NCBI GenBank assembly: GCA_017744355.1
Contig: JAGIBK010000001.1
Coordinates: forward strand, 620,001-684,000
Direction of reading: 5' to 3'
Length of the DNA: 64,000 bases
Source: a bacterium
Lineage (GTDB): Bacteria; Cyanobacteriota; Sericytochromatia; S15B-MN24; UBA4093
The notes under the pieces were generated by a model. It searched no databases and was not told the origin of the DNA. It saw only the letters and a program-made list of their open reading frames with translations. Within the stretch, counting starts at the first letter, position 1. Each line of letters opens with the position of its first letter. Both the position numbers and the translations under genes were made by a program. This document shows positions 16,573 through 24,631 of the stretch, in pieces.

Positions 16573-18564
16573 CTAGATCGTCGGTTCGATGATCTTGCCG
16601 TTGAAGATGTCCGCCGCGCGGCTTACCAGGTCGCTCGGTCGTTCTGGCGACGGACCGTTCCCGCTCGGGCTTTGCGGCTCGGGTTTCGGGGCGGGCGGCG
16701 TAGGTACGGGCGCGGCGACCGGAGCTGGCGGAGGCGGCAGCAAAGGCGCGCTCACCACTTCAGGCGGAGGCGCCTCGTCCTCGAAGGGCTCGGGCTCCGG
16801 CTCGAAAGCCCGAGGAGCAGCCGGTGGCGCAGAGACCGGTGGCGGAGCGATCGGCGTCGGGATGGACGGCTCGGGGGTGGCGACGGCCTGGGGCTGAGGT
16901 GCGGCCGGCGCTTGCGAGACGCCGGCCAAATTAGGGCGGGGCGTATCCCCCTGCTCGAACGACAGCGCCGTTCGAACCGTGTCGCCGAAGGCCTGGGCCG
17001 CGGCCTTGTCGAGGTAGGCCTTGCGGTCGGCCTTTTCGAAGAAGGTGCGCATGGTCGCCTTGATGGCGATCGCGATGATGTCACCGTCGCGCCGCACGTA
17101 GAGGGCGTGCTGCTCGAGCAGGCTGTGGGTGCTGCGATGCACTCGCGCAAGGGAGGCAAGGAACGTGCCGTGCGCATCGCCGGCGTCCACATGCGCGCTC
17201 GGGAAGGGCAGGCCCGTGCCGGGGGCCATGGCCGCCGCTTGCGGCGCCACCTCGACGGGACTCATCGGCGAAGGGGCGGGCGCTGCCACCGGGGGCGCCA
17301 TCGTGGGGGCCTGTGGCGGGGGCGACATCGTGGGCGCTTGCACCGGGGCCGCTTGCGGGGCGGCGTAGGTCTGGCGTGCGGGAGCCGGTCTGCCTGGGGC
17401 GGGCGCCCCGTTGGCAAGGCGCTCCTCGAGGGCCTCGATCCTCCGGGTGAGATTCGCGATCGAAGGGATATCGGCGCGCTCGCACAGCCGGATCATCGCG
17501 AGTTCCAGCCAGATGGTCATCTGGTTGGAGCCCTTCAGGAGGTCCTCGGTCTCGCGCAGGACCTCCAGGGCGTAGAGCAGCTCGGGGCTCGAAAAGCGGC
17601 TTGCGATCGCCTTGAGCGCATCGACCTGGGTGTCCGGCAGCTCGAAAGCGGCGGCGCGATCGGGCGCAAGCCCGACGAGCATCAGGTGTCGGAAGGTCTC
17701 GACCATCTCCCGCAGGACCGCGTGGTGGTCGTAGCCCTTGGCGAGCAGTGCATGCACCCCCGTGATGGCATCGACCACCTGAGCGTCAGCGATCGCCTGG
17801 GCCACCGCGGTGAGCGCCTCGTTCGAGACGAGGCCGAGCGCGTTGAAGACGTCCTCGGCGCTGATGGTCGTGCCCGGCGCGCAGGCTCGGACCTGGTCGA
17901 GCAGGCTGAGCGCGTCGCGCAAGCCGCCGTCGGCGCGCTTGGCGATGGCGGCGATGCCCGCAGGGTCGACGCTGAGCCCCTCTTCGGTCGAGACGTAGCC
18001 GAGGTGTTGGATCAGGGCTTTGAAAGCGATGCGCTGGAAATCGAAGCGCTGGCACCGACTGATGATGGTCGGCAGGACCTTGTGGACGTCGGTGGTCGCC
18101 AGCACGAAGACCAGGTTGGGCGGCGGCTCTTCGATGGTCTTGAGCAGGGCGTTGAACGCCTCGTTGGTGAGCATGTGGACTTCATCGATGATGAAGACCT
18201 TGTAACGCCCCTGGGTGGGAGCGAAGCGCACCCGGTCGCGCAGGTCGCGCGCGTCGTCCACGCCGCGGTTGGAGGCCGCGTCGATTTCGATGACGTCGGG
18301 GAAGTTGCCGCGCGAGATGCCCTCGCAGGCCGCGCAGCGCTCGCACGGAGTGACCGTCGGTCCCTCGGCACAGTTGAGGCTCTTGGCGAAGATGCGCGCG
18401 CTCGACGTCTTACCCGTCCCGCGCGGCCCGGTGAAGAGATACGCGTGGGCGAGCTTGTTGCCAGTAATGGCGTTGGAGAGGGTGCGAGCGACGTGCTCTT
18501 GGCCTACCAGGCCCGCGAAGTTCCTGGGACGCCACTTACGATAGAGGGCGAGGTAGGTGCTCAT
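16573..18564 (-). CDS. dnaX: DNA polymerase III subunits gamma/tau
   Basis: Clamp-loader ATPase. The start is placed at ATG 18562-18564, giving the family-typical MSTYLALYRKWRP; an in-frame ATG at 18580-18582 lies upstream of the likely transcription start. Walker A GPRGTGKTSSARIF is near residue 45, a zinc-binding C-x8-C-x2-C-x2-C segment follows, then DEVHML and the SRC arginine-finger motif. Residues beyond about 370 are a long Pro/Ala-rich linker and a tau-like C-terminus. I see no A-rich slippery heptamer of the E. coli type. The gene is preceded by an extended -10 only 8 nt upstream of the ATG. Confidence 0.95.
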   Translation of the reverse strand: MSTYLALYRKWRPRNFAGLVGQEHVARTLSNAITGNKLAHAYLFTGPRGTGKTSSARIFAKSLNCAEGPTVTPCERCAACEGISRGNFPDVIEIDAASNRGVDDARDLRDRVRFAPTQGRYKVFIIDEVHMLTNEAFNALLKTIEEPPPNLVFVLATTDVHKVLPTIISRCQRFDFQRIAFKALIQHLGYVSTEEGLSVDPAGIAAIAKRADGGLRDALSLLDQVRACAPGTTISAEDVFNALGLVSNEALTAVAQAIADAQVVDAITGVHALLAKGYDHHAVLREMVETFRHLMLVGLAPDRAAAFELPDTQVDALKAIASRFSSPELLYALEVLRETEDLLKGSNQMTIWLELAMIRLCERADIPSIANLTRRIEALEERLANGAPAPGRPAPARQTYAAPQAAPVQAPTMSPPPQAPTMAPPVAAPAPSPMSPVEVAPQAAAMAPGTGLPFPSAHVDAGDAHGTFLASLARVHRSTHSLLEQHALYVRRDGDIIAIAIKATMRTFFEKADRKAYLDKAAAQAFGDTVRTALSFEQGDTPRPNLAGVSQAPAAPQPQAVATPEPSIPTPIAPPPVSAPPAAPRAFEPEPEPFEDEAPPPEVVSAPLLPPPPAPVAAPVPTPPAPKPEPQSPSGNGPSPERPSDLVSRAADIFNGKIIEPTI

Positions 18565-18572
18565 GGCAAACG

Positions 18573-18581
18573 AGTATACCA
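18573..18581 (-). promoter_or_regulatory. Extended -10 promoter of dnaX (leaderless)
   Basis: Minus strand TGGTATACT (TGN plus TATACT). The last T is at 18573 and the ATG starts at 18564, so a leader of 0-2 nt is predicted; no Shine-Dalgarno sequence is present. Confidence 0.6.
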
Positions 18582-18631
18582 CGCGGCGGCCTGCTGCCCG
18601 CTCGTAACTTCCGCGCGACGGCCTTTCTCCC

Positions 18632-18661
18632 TTGAGTGGTTGGCCTCGAATGCAGTAGACT
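18632..18661 (+). promoter_or_regulatory. Promoter of the GT2 gene, divergent from dnaX
   Basis: TTGAGT (18632-18637), 18-nt spacer, TAGACT (18656-18661). +1 is predicted near 18668 and the ATG is at 18672, so the leader is very short. Confidence 0.5.
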
Positions 18662-18671
18662 AGACGTACTT

Positions 18672-19526
18672 ATGCTTGACGTTGCCGTCGTAATTCCCAA
18701 CCTGAACGGGGAGGGCGTGCTGGGGTCCTGCCTGTCGGCTCTAGAAGCCGCTGCGGGCGCGCTGCGCGTGCGAGCGGTCATGGTGGACAACGCGTCGAGC
18801 GATCAGAGCGTCACGCTCGTGCGGCGGGACTTCCCCGAGGCCCTCGTGATCGAGAACGAGGAGAACCAGGGCTTCGCCAAGGCCTGCAACCTCGGGGGCA
18901 AGGCCTTTTCGAGTCGCTACGTTCTTTTACTCAACAACGATGTGACCCTTTCGCCCCGTAGCCTCGAAGCCCTGGTGGTCTACGCGGACGCTCACCCCCG
19001 GGTCGGGGCCGTCACCCCCCTCATGTGCTGGCCCGATGGCCGGGTGCAGGGCCCGCGGCTCGGTTTTGCCGGCCTGCTGGGCCAAGAGGCCGTTGCGCTC
19101 TCCTTCGCGCCGGGGACTTGCCTGCTCTTGCGCCGGGATGCGCTCGACGCCGTCGACTGGCTGGATGAGGCGTTCTTCTTCTACAACGAGGACCTGGACC
19201 TCTCCTGGCGCCTGAAGAAGGCGGGCTGGGGCATCGTCTGCTTGCGCAGCGTCCGGGTTCAGCACCACGAAGGCGTCTCGACCCGGACCGACCTCTCGGT
19301 GCGCGCGCGGGCCATGGCCGAGGGCTATCGGGGCTCGCTCACCCTCGCTCGCAAGCACTATCCCTGGGCCATTGGCCCGGTGCGCTTCGCCCTGGGGCTC
19401 GAAATCAACTGGCGAGCATCTGTTGCCCGGCGCAAGGAGCGTCGTGGTGAGCCGCTCAGCGATCGCGAGCGCGCCTTTCTCATGAGCGTGCCTGCGGCTC
19501 AGGCCGCCTTGAGGCTGAACCCTTGA
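18672..19526 (+). CDS. Glycosyltransferase family 2
   Basis: 284 aa from ATG 18672 (an earlier in-frame codon at 18636 lies within the promoter). The GT-A fold is clear: AVVIPNLNGEG at residues 4-14, VDNASSDQS (UDP-sugar binding), LLLNNDVTL as the DxD equivalent, and FFYNEDLDLSWRL, which is typical of rhamnosyltransferase-like polysaccharide enzymes. It is cytosolic or membrane-associated and adds a sugar to an envelope glycan. It overlaps the next gene by TTGA, so it is cotranscribed with the ligase/LpxB-like fusion. Confidence 0.9.
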   Translation: MLDVAVVIPNLNGEGVLGSCLSALEAAAGALRVRAVMVDNASSDQSVTLVRRDFPEALVIENEENQGFAKACNLGGKAFSSRYVLLLNNDVTLSPRSLEALVVYADAHPRVGAVTPLMCWPDGRVQGPRLGFAGLLGQEAVALSFAPGTCLLLRRDALDAVDWLDEAFFFYNEDLDLSWRLKKAGWGIVCLRSVRVQHHEGVSTRTDLSVRARAMAEGYRGSLTLARKHYPWAIGPVRFALGLEINWRASVARRKERRGEPLSDRERAFLMSVPAAQAALRLNP

Positions 19527-21919
19527 GCATCGAAGCCGTTGCCGAGCGGCGGGTCCCCCTGCGCCAGACGCAGGGACCGTCCGAGGTCCCCAAGGCGGCG
19601 TGGGTTCTGTTGCATGTCGCCTTCTTCCTGCTCCCGCTCGCCTCGGTCCTGAGTGCGGTCATCCTCCTGGGCCTGGGCACCTACTTCGCCTGGCGCAAGA
19701 CGCGCGTCGAGGTGCCGATCCCCGGTAAGAGCTGGTCCTTGCTCATGGCGCTCGTGGCCCTCTCGGCAGCGACCTCGGTCGCACCGGGCCTCAGCGCGGT
19801 GGCGATCCTGCTGTTCGGCGCCTACTTCACGCTCATCTGGGTGGTGGGCCTGATGCTCGACTCGCCGCAGCGGGTCTGGAGCCTCTGTCGGAACGTCTTC
19901 TGGACGACGGTCTTCTGGGCGGTCTTCGGGGTCGGGCTGGTCTACTCGCGGATCTTCTACACCTACCAGTCGCCGCTGCTCAACATCCAGCTCGGCACCT
20001 GGGATCACCGGGCCGCCTCGATCTTCTACCATCCGAACATCCTGTCGGCGTACCTGATCCTCGCAAGCGGCATCGGGATGATGCTCATGCTCCAGCGCCG
20101 CCGCAAGGAGCGTATCGTCGTCGGCCTCGGGCTCGCGGCGATCATGCTCTGCCAGGTCCTGACCAGCTCGCGCTCGGGATGGATCGGGACGATTGCGACC
20201 TTTCTGCTGATTGGTATCCTGGTCGATCGCCGAATTCTCATCACCCTGGTTGGCGGGATCTCGGCGGCCTTGATGGCCTTCTGGCCCATGATTCTGCCGC
20301 GCCTCCAGACCCTCGGGCAGATGGACTTCACGAGCAATCATCACCGGGTGCTCGTCTGGAAGAGCGCGCTCGCCATGATTCGCGAGCGCCCCCTGACCGG
20401 TTGGGGGCCGGGCACCTGGCCCATGGTCTATCCCCAGTTCGAAGATCCCCTCATCCTCGAGAAGATGCCCCACGCGCACAACATGTACCTCATGATCGGA
20501 GCCGAGTTCGGCCTCTTGGTGCTCGTCGTGCTCCTCGGGGTGTTCATCTCGCTGGTGGTCAAGTCGGCGCTCGATACGCGCAAGACCCCGTGGCACGCCC
20601 ACGTGGCCATCCTGGGCTGCACCATCGTCGGCTACCTGCTGGTCGGGTTCTTCGACTTCATCTTCACTGAAGGCCGCAACAGCATCCTATTCTTCGGCAT
20701 GCTCGGCATGCTCGTGGCCATGCGCCGGTTCAAGCCGGAGCCTCAGCGCGAAACCAAGCGCATTCTTTTCATGAGCAACGGCTTCGGCGAGGACCGCATC
20801 GCGAGCACCATCGCCAAGCGCTGGCCGCGTGCCAAGGCCGAACTGTGGGCGATGCCCATCGTCGGCGAGGGGAACGCCCTGCGTGCAGCCGGCGCTGCGA
20901 TCGTCGGCCCCACCCAGTCCATGCCTTCGGGGGGCTTCATCCTGCGCAGCCCGCGGGCGCTGTTCGCCGACCTGTACCACGGCCTTGCGGGGCTCACGAT
21001 TCGCCAGCTCCTCGCCGTGCGCGCCGTGCGCGGCCAGGTGGATCTGGTGGTGGCGGTGGGTGACGTGGTGCCCTTGTATTTCGCCTGGCTCTCAGGGGCG
21101 CCGTTCGTCTTCGTCGGCTGCGCCAAGTCCGATTACTACCTCGGCGGTCGCTTCGGCAGCTACGGCCTCTTGGAGCGCTGGTTCATCCGCCATCCGCGCT
21201 GCCGCGCCGTCTACCCGCGCGACGGGGTGACCACCCGGAACCTCGAGGCCCGCGGCTTCCTCGCCCACGACCTCGGCAACCCCATGATGGACGACTTGCA
21301 GCCCACGGGCCGCCCCTTGCCCCAGCGCGAGGGGGCCGTCTCCATCGGCATCTTGCCGGGGAGCCGGGACGAGGCGTATGCCAACCTGGAAGCCCTCGTC
21401 GAGACCTGCCGTGCCGTCGCGCTGGAAGCCCCCGCTGGGCGCAAGGTCGATTTCTTGGCAGCGATCGCCGAGAGTCTCGATGTGTCTCGCCTTGCTGCGG
21501 CCATCGCCGACAAGGGCTGGAAATTCGACGCGGATGCGCAGGTGCTGAGTGGCCCCGAGGGCGTTCGGATTGCCCTCTGCCGCGGGCGCTTCGGCGACTG
21601 GATCCACCGGGTCGAGGCGGTCATCGGGATGGCCGGCACGGCCAACGAGCAGTGTGTCGGCATGGGGCTGCCGGTTTTCACCTTCCCCGGTAGCGGTCCT
21701 CAGTTCAACCCCGCCTTCGCCGAGGCCCAGACCCGCCTGCTCGGGGAATCGGTGGTGCTCTGCCCGCCCGTGCCCGAGGCGATCGCCACCAAGCTCTGGG
21801 AGGTCATGAACGACCCCGAGCGCCTCGCCCGGATCCGCGAGAACGGTCGGACGCGAATGGGCCTGCCCGGGGCCTCGGCTCGCATCGCCGAGCACGCATC
21901 GGGTTTCGTCGCGCCATGA
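19523..21919 (+). CDS. O-antigen ligase-like domain fused to an LpxB-related glycosyltransferase
   Basis: A 798-aa fusion starting at TTG 19523, inside the GT2 stop. Residues 1-405 contain about ten membrane segments and the Wzy/WaaL signature region (SSRSGWIGTIATFLL; HHRVLVWKSALAMIRERPLTGWGPGT), as in O-antigen ligases and the cyanobacterial IctB family. Residues 410-798 begin KRILFMSNGFGEDRIAST, the start of the cyanobacterial lipid-A-disaccharide synthase-related family, and contain GILPGSRDEAY and GMAGTANEQCVGMGLP. These two activities are usually separate genes. The fusion suggests that polymerisation or ligation of a glycan is coupled to a glycosyl transfer on its lipid carrier. Confidence 0.85.
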   Translation: MSIEAVAERRVPLRQTQGPSEVPKAAWVLLHVAFFLLPLASVLSAVILLGLGTYFAWRKTRVEVPIPGKSWSLLMALVALSAATSVAPGLSAVAILLFGAYFTLIWVVGLMLDSPQRVWSLCRNVFWTTVFWAVFGVGLVYSRIFYTYQSPLLNIQLGTWDHRAASIFYHPNILSAYLILASGIGMMLMLQRRRKERIVVGLGLAAIMLCQVLTSSRSGWIGTIATFLLIGILVDRRILITLVGGISAALMAFWPMILPRLQTLGQMDFTSNHHRVLVWKSALAMIRERPLTGWGPGTWPMVYPQFEDPLILEKMPHAHNMYLMIGAEFGLLVLVVLLGVFISLVVKSALDTRKTPWHAHVAILGCTIVGYLLVGFFDFIFTEGRNSILFFGMLGMLVAMRRFKPEPQRETKRILFMSNGFGEDRIASTIAKRWPRAKAELWAMPIVGEGNALRAAGAAIVGPTQSMPSGGFILRSPRALFADLYHGLAGLTIRQLLAVRAVRGQVDLVVAVGDVVPLYFAWLSGAPFVFVGCAKSDYYLGGRFGSYGLLERWFIRHPRCRAVYPRDGVTTRNLEARGFLAHDLGNPMMDDLQPTGRPLPQREGAVSIGILPGSRDEAYANLEALVETCRAVALEAPAGRKVDFLAAIAESLDVSRLAAAIADKGWKFDADAQVLSGPEGVRIALCRGRFGDWIHRVEAVIGMAGTANEQCVGMGLPVFTFPGSGPQFNPAFAEAQTRLLGESVVLCPPVPEAIATKLWEVMNDPERLARIRENGRTRMGLPGASARIAEHASGFVAP

Positions 21920-22635
21920 CGCTCGTCGTCTTCGGCGGCGGCTATTGGGGGCATCACCACGTCTCGGGCCTGCTCAAGGCCAAGGCCGCAGGTCGGGCCT
22001 CATTCGATTCGCTGGTCGTCGTGGATCGCCTGGCCGAGCATGCGGTCCGAACGGCTTTTGGAGACCGTCCCGACGTCGCCATCGTCGTCCAGGAGTGGGA
22101 CGACTTCCTGGACGATTACATGGACCGCGCGATGCGAGGCCGTGAAGATCGCCTCGTGCCGGCGCCGGTGGCCCCGCACCTCTTCATGACCTGGCTCCAA
22201 AGGTCGCTTGCGCGCCTGCGCCCCGACTTCGCCTGGGAAACGCGCGCGCTAGAAGAGCCCCTTGCGACCCCCTTCGAGGCAACGGGGAGCCAAGGCGAGC
22301 GCTTCGTCAGTTTCGCCGAGTGGATGTGTCCGCCCAATTGCATCGAGCCCCGTCGCTGCCCGGCCATCAAGGCCGAGCGAACATGGGAGATGCCCGAGAC
22401 CATGGCACGCTACGGTGAGGCGCTCGGGGTCGTCGAGACGGCGGTCTTTCATTCCAAGCACTACGCCTGGGGGATCGCCGCTCTTCCCTCGCAAGCCCTC
22501 GAAGACGCGCGCGCACGGATCCTCGAAAGCTTACCGGTATCAGGTGGCGACTACCTGATTGCCACCGTTTCCTCGTGCCACGGGGTGGCGGGGATGATTA
22601 GCGCTCGACCGATTCCGACGCGACCGGAGCGGTAA
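21916..22635 (+). CDS. Hypothetical protein with Rossmann-like start and Cys cluster (239 aa)
   Basis: Starts ATGA-overlapping the fusion gene, so it belongs to the same operon. The N-terminus MTLVVFGGGYWGHHH looks like a nucleotide-binding beta-alpha turn. In the middle, Cys138-x3-Cys142-x5-Cys148 (MCPPNCIEPRRCP) suggests a metal or Fe-S site, and a further SSCHG is near the C-terminus. I do not recognise a family. Its last 38 nt overlap the convergent GT39 gene. Confidence 0.72.
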   Translation: MTLVVFGGGYWGHHHVSGLLKAKAAGRASFDSLVVVDRLAEHAVRTAFGDRPDVAIVVQEWDDFLDDYMDRAMRGREDRLVPAPVAPHLFMTWLQRSLARLRPDFAWETRALEEPLATPFEATGSQGERFVSFAEWMCPPNCIEPRRCPAIKAERTWEMPETMARYGEALGVVETAVFHSKHYAWGIAALPSQALEDARARILESLPVSGGDYLIATVSSCHGVAGMISARPIPTRPER

Positions 22636-24169
22636 CGAACACCATCCCGCTCGCCGACGCGCTGACCTGCGCGCCCGCAAGGCGCGGAGCGAGTGCTGCC
22701 CACTCGTCCTCACGCAATAACGCCGTCTCACCCGGCGCCCAGGCGGCCGCCAGCACGTCGGCGGTGACGAGGCGCTCCGAGCGATCCAGGTAATAGACGA
22801 ACGAGGGACGCGTCGTGGCCCCCAGGTAATTGATCCCGCGCGTGGCAGGGACGTGCTCGGCCGCGACCGCAGCGAAGGGGTGCAGGTCGGGCGAGAAGCG
22901 GGTCTCCCACTGGAGGTTGGCCGGAATCAGCGCCAGGAAGGCGAGATACGCGCTGGCGACAACCAGCCAAGGCCCTTGTTGGAAGCGCGGGCCTGAAAGC
23001 CGAGCGCCCCCCAAGAGAAGGCCTAACCCGAGCACAGCCACGCCGAACACGTACCCGCGATCCCCGGGGGTGGGCGAGAGCAGGAGGTACGGGATGCCGG
23101 CGATCAAGAGGAGCGTGCCGAGCCCCTGCCAGGCGCGTCCGAGCGCTCGGGCGGGCACCTTGCGGGCCAGCAGGTGATCCAGGTAGCCGCCGATGAGCAG
23201 CGCGAGGCCTGGGTACATCGGGACCACGTACCAGGGAAGTTTGGTGGCCGCCAGCGAGAAGGCGACGAAGACCCCGCCGCCCCAGCAGACGGCGAGCCGG
23301 ATCGCGGTCGATTCCCGGCGGCGCCAGGCGTAGAGGGCGGCAGGCACCAGGGCGAAGAACCAGGGATGGAGCTGAGCGGCCAACTGCACGAGATAGAACC
23401 AGGGGCCGCCCCGGTGTCCGTCCATGGCCGAGGATGCCCGCCCGAGAACGTGGACCCCCAGGTGGTTCTGTACGAACTCCATGCCGTAGCGGGTCCACTG
23501 GGCGGCATACCAGGGCGCCACGCAAGCAGCCCCCAAGGCGATCCCCAAGAGCAGCCAGGGCGAGCTCCAGGCATAGGCCTTGCGCTCCCAGAGCGCGAAG
23601 CCGAGGCAGATCAGGGTCAGAAGGATGGCGAGCGGTCCCTTGATCATCCAGACGGCCGCGAGCGCGAGCCCGAAGCCGATCGCCCAGCGCGGGTTGCGCT
23701 TGGATGCGACGAAGGCCCCGATGCCGAGGGTGAAGGCGAGTGCGAGCGGAGCGTCGAGCATGGCCATCCGGCCCGCCTTGACGAAAGGAAGGCTCGTCAG
23801 CAGAACGAGCGCCGAGAGGAGAGCGGCCCGCTGCCGTTCGAAGACCATCCCGCCAATCCAGAAGAGGGCCGGAACGCAGGCCGAGGCACAGAGGGCGGAC
23901 GGGAGGCGAGCGGCCCACTCGCTTGCGCCGAAGAGCTTGAAGCTGAGCGCGATCGCCCAGATGGCGAGTGGGGGCTTGTCGAAGAAGGGCGCACCGCGCC
24001 ATTGGAGGGTCACCCAGTCGCCCGAGCGAAGCATCTCCTTGACGACCTGGCCGTACCAGGCTTCGTCCCAGTCATAGAGCGAGCCCAAGCCGAGGCGCAG
24101 GCCGAACATCAAGAGGGCCAGGACGAAAAGGAAGAGGGAGAGCCTGAGGGATTGGCGTGAGGCGGGCAT
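22598..24169 (-). CDS. GT39/ArnT-like membrane glycosyltransferase
   Basis: 523 aa from ATG 24167-24169; upstream in-frame codons precede the predicted promoter. About a dozen membrane helices. The catalytic first loop has DEAWYGQVVKEM (DE-x-x-Y type) and FDKPPLA, the hallmark of GT-C enzymes of the PMT/ArnT/GT39 family, which transfer a sugar from a polyprenyl-phosphate donor in the periplasm. The C-terminal soluble domain ends near SASGMVFVTAPV. It overlaps the convergent upstream operon by 38 nt, so the two 3' ends may interfere. Confidence 0.88.
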   Translation of the reverse strand: MPASRQSLRLSLFLFVLALLMFGLRLGLGSLYDWDEAWYGQVVKEMLRSGDWVTLQWRGAPFFDKPPLAIWAIALSFKLFGASEWAARLPSALCASACVPALFWIGGMVFERQRAALLSALVLLTSLPFVKAGRMAMLDAPLALAFTLGIGAFVASKRNPRWAIGFGLALAAVWMIKGPLAILLTLICLGFALWERKAYAWSSPWLLLGIALGAACVAPWYAAQWTRYGMEFVQNHLGVHVLGRASSAMDGHRGGPWFYLVQLAAQLHPWFFALVPAALYAWRRRESTAIRLAVCWGGGVFVAFSLAATKLPWYVVPMYPGLALLIGGYLDHLLARKVPARALGRAWQGLGTLLLIAGIPYLLLSPTPGDRGYVFGVAVLGLGLLLGGARLSGPRFQQGPWLVVASAYLAFLALIPANLQWETRFSPDLHPFAAVAAEHVPATRGINYLGATTRPSFVYYLDRSERLVTADVLAAAWAPGETALLREDEWAALAPRLAGAQVSASASGMVFVTAPVASESVER

Positions 24170-24199
24170 CGGAACCTTCGATCGCAAGCGTGCATCGTG

Positions 24200-24230
24200 A
24201 TGATACTCGATCCGAGGGGGAATCTGCCAA
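24200..24230 (-). promoter_or_regulatory. Candidate promoter of the GT39 gene
   Basis: Minus strand TTGGCA (24225-24230), 19-nt spacer, TATCAT (24200-24205); the ATG is 31 nt further on. The spacer is longer than ideal. Confidence 0.4.
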
Positions 24231-24320
24231 CCTAAAGGCGCGCCCTGACGGTCGTTGCAGCCTCGTGGGCGACGTAGTAGGGTGGGCGGACAAGACCGGC
24301 CATCCCGAGGAGGTAGCGCG

Positions 24321-24551
24321 ATGAAAAAGGTGATCGAACGCAAGGATCAGCCCGTTCTCGGCGGCGAAGCGGCCTTCCGTCACGGCGCCGAGAACCAGGT
24401 GGATCAGCTCGAACTCGATCCGAACCAGACGACGCCGGTCGTCCTGCGCGACACCGACGAAACCCAGCTGGAGGTCCTCGAGTTCCGCGAGCCGACCCCT
24501 GGGCACTCGATCGAGCCGAGCCACGACAACCGGATAACCTCCGAGGAGTGA
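24321..24551 (+). CDS. Small acidic hypothetical protein (76 aa)
   Basis: ATG 24321 has GAGGAGG 7 nt upstream (24307-24313). The 76-aa product is soluble, polar and acidic (LRDTDETQLEVLEF, HDNRITSEE) with no predicted membrane or signal segment; probably intrinsically disordered. Not recognised. It sits alone in the divergent space between the GT39 and DUF2079 genes. Confidence 0.7.
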   Translation: MKKVIERKDQPVLGGEAAFRHGAENQVDQLELDPNQTTPVVLRDTDETQLEVLEFREPTPGHSIEPSHDNRITSEE

Positions 24552-24596
24552 GCGAGCCTAGCCCCTGAGGCCGTCAAGGAGAAGCCGAGCGCGCCC

Positions 24597-24624
24597 TTGA
24601 AGTCGCAAAGCCATCTGATACCAT
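24597..24624 (+). promoter_or_regulatory. Promoter of the DUF2079 gene (leaderless)
   Basis: TTGAAG (24597-24602), 16-nt spacer that ends in the TGA extension, TACCAT (24619-24624). +1 is predicted at 24631-24632 and the ATG is at 24632. Confidence 0.6.
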
Positions 24625-24631
24625 TGCTTAC

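Noticed and set aside
16573..18564. Programmed frameshift in dnaX producing gamma
   Set aside because: I found no A-AAA-AAG-like slippery heptamer with a following stop and stem-loop.
16519..18663. Long open frame antisense to dnaX
   Set aside because: Same reasoning; covers a certain dnaX and contains Arg/Gly-rich nonsense repeats.
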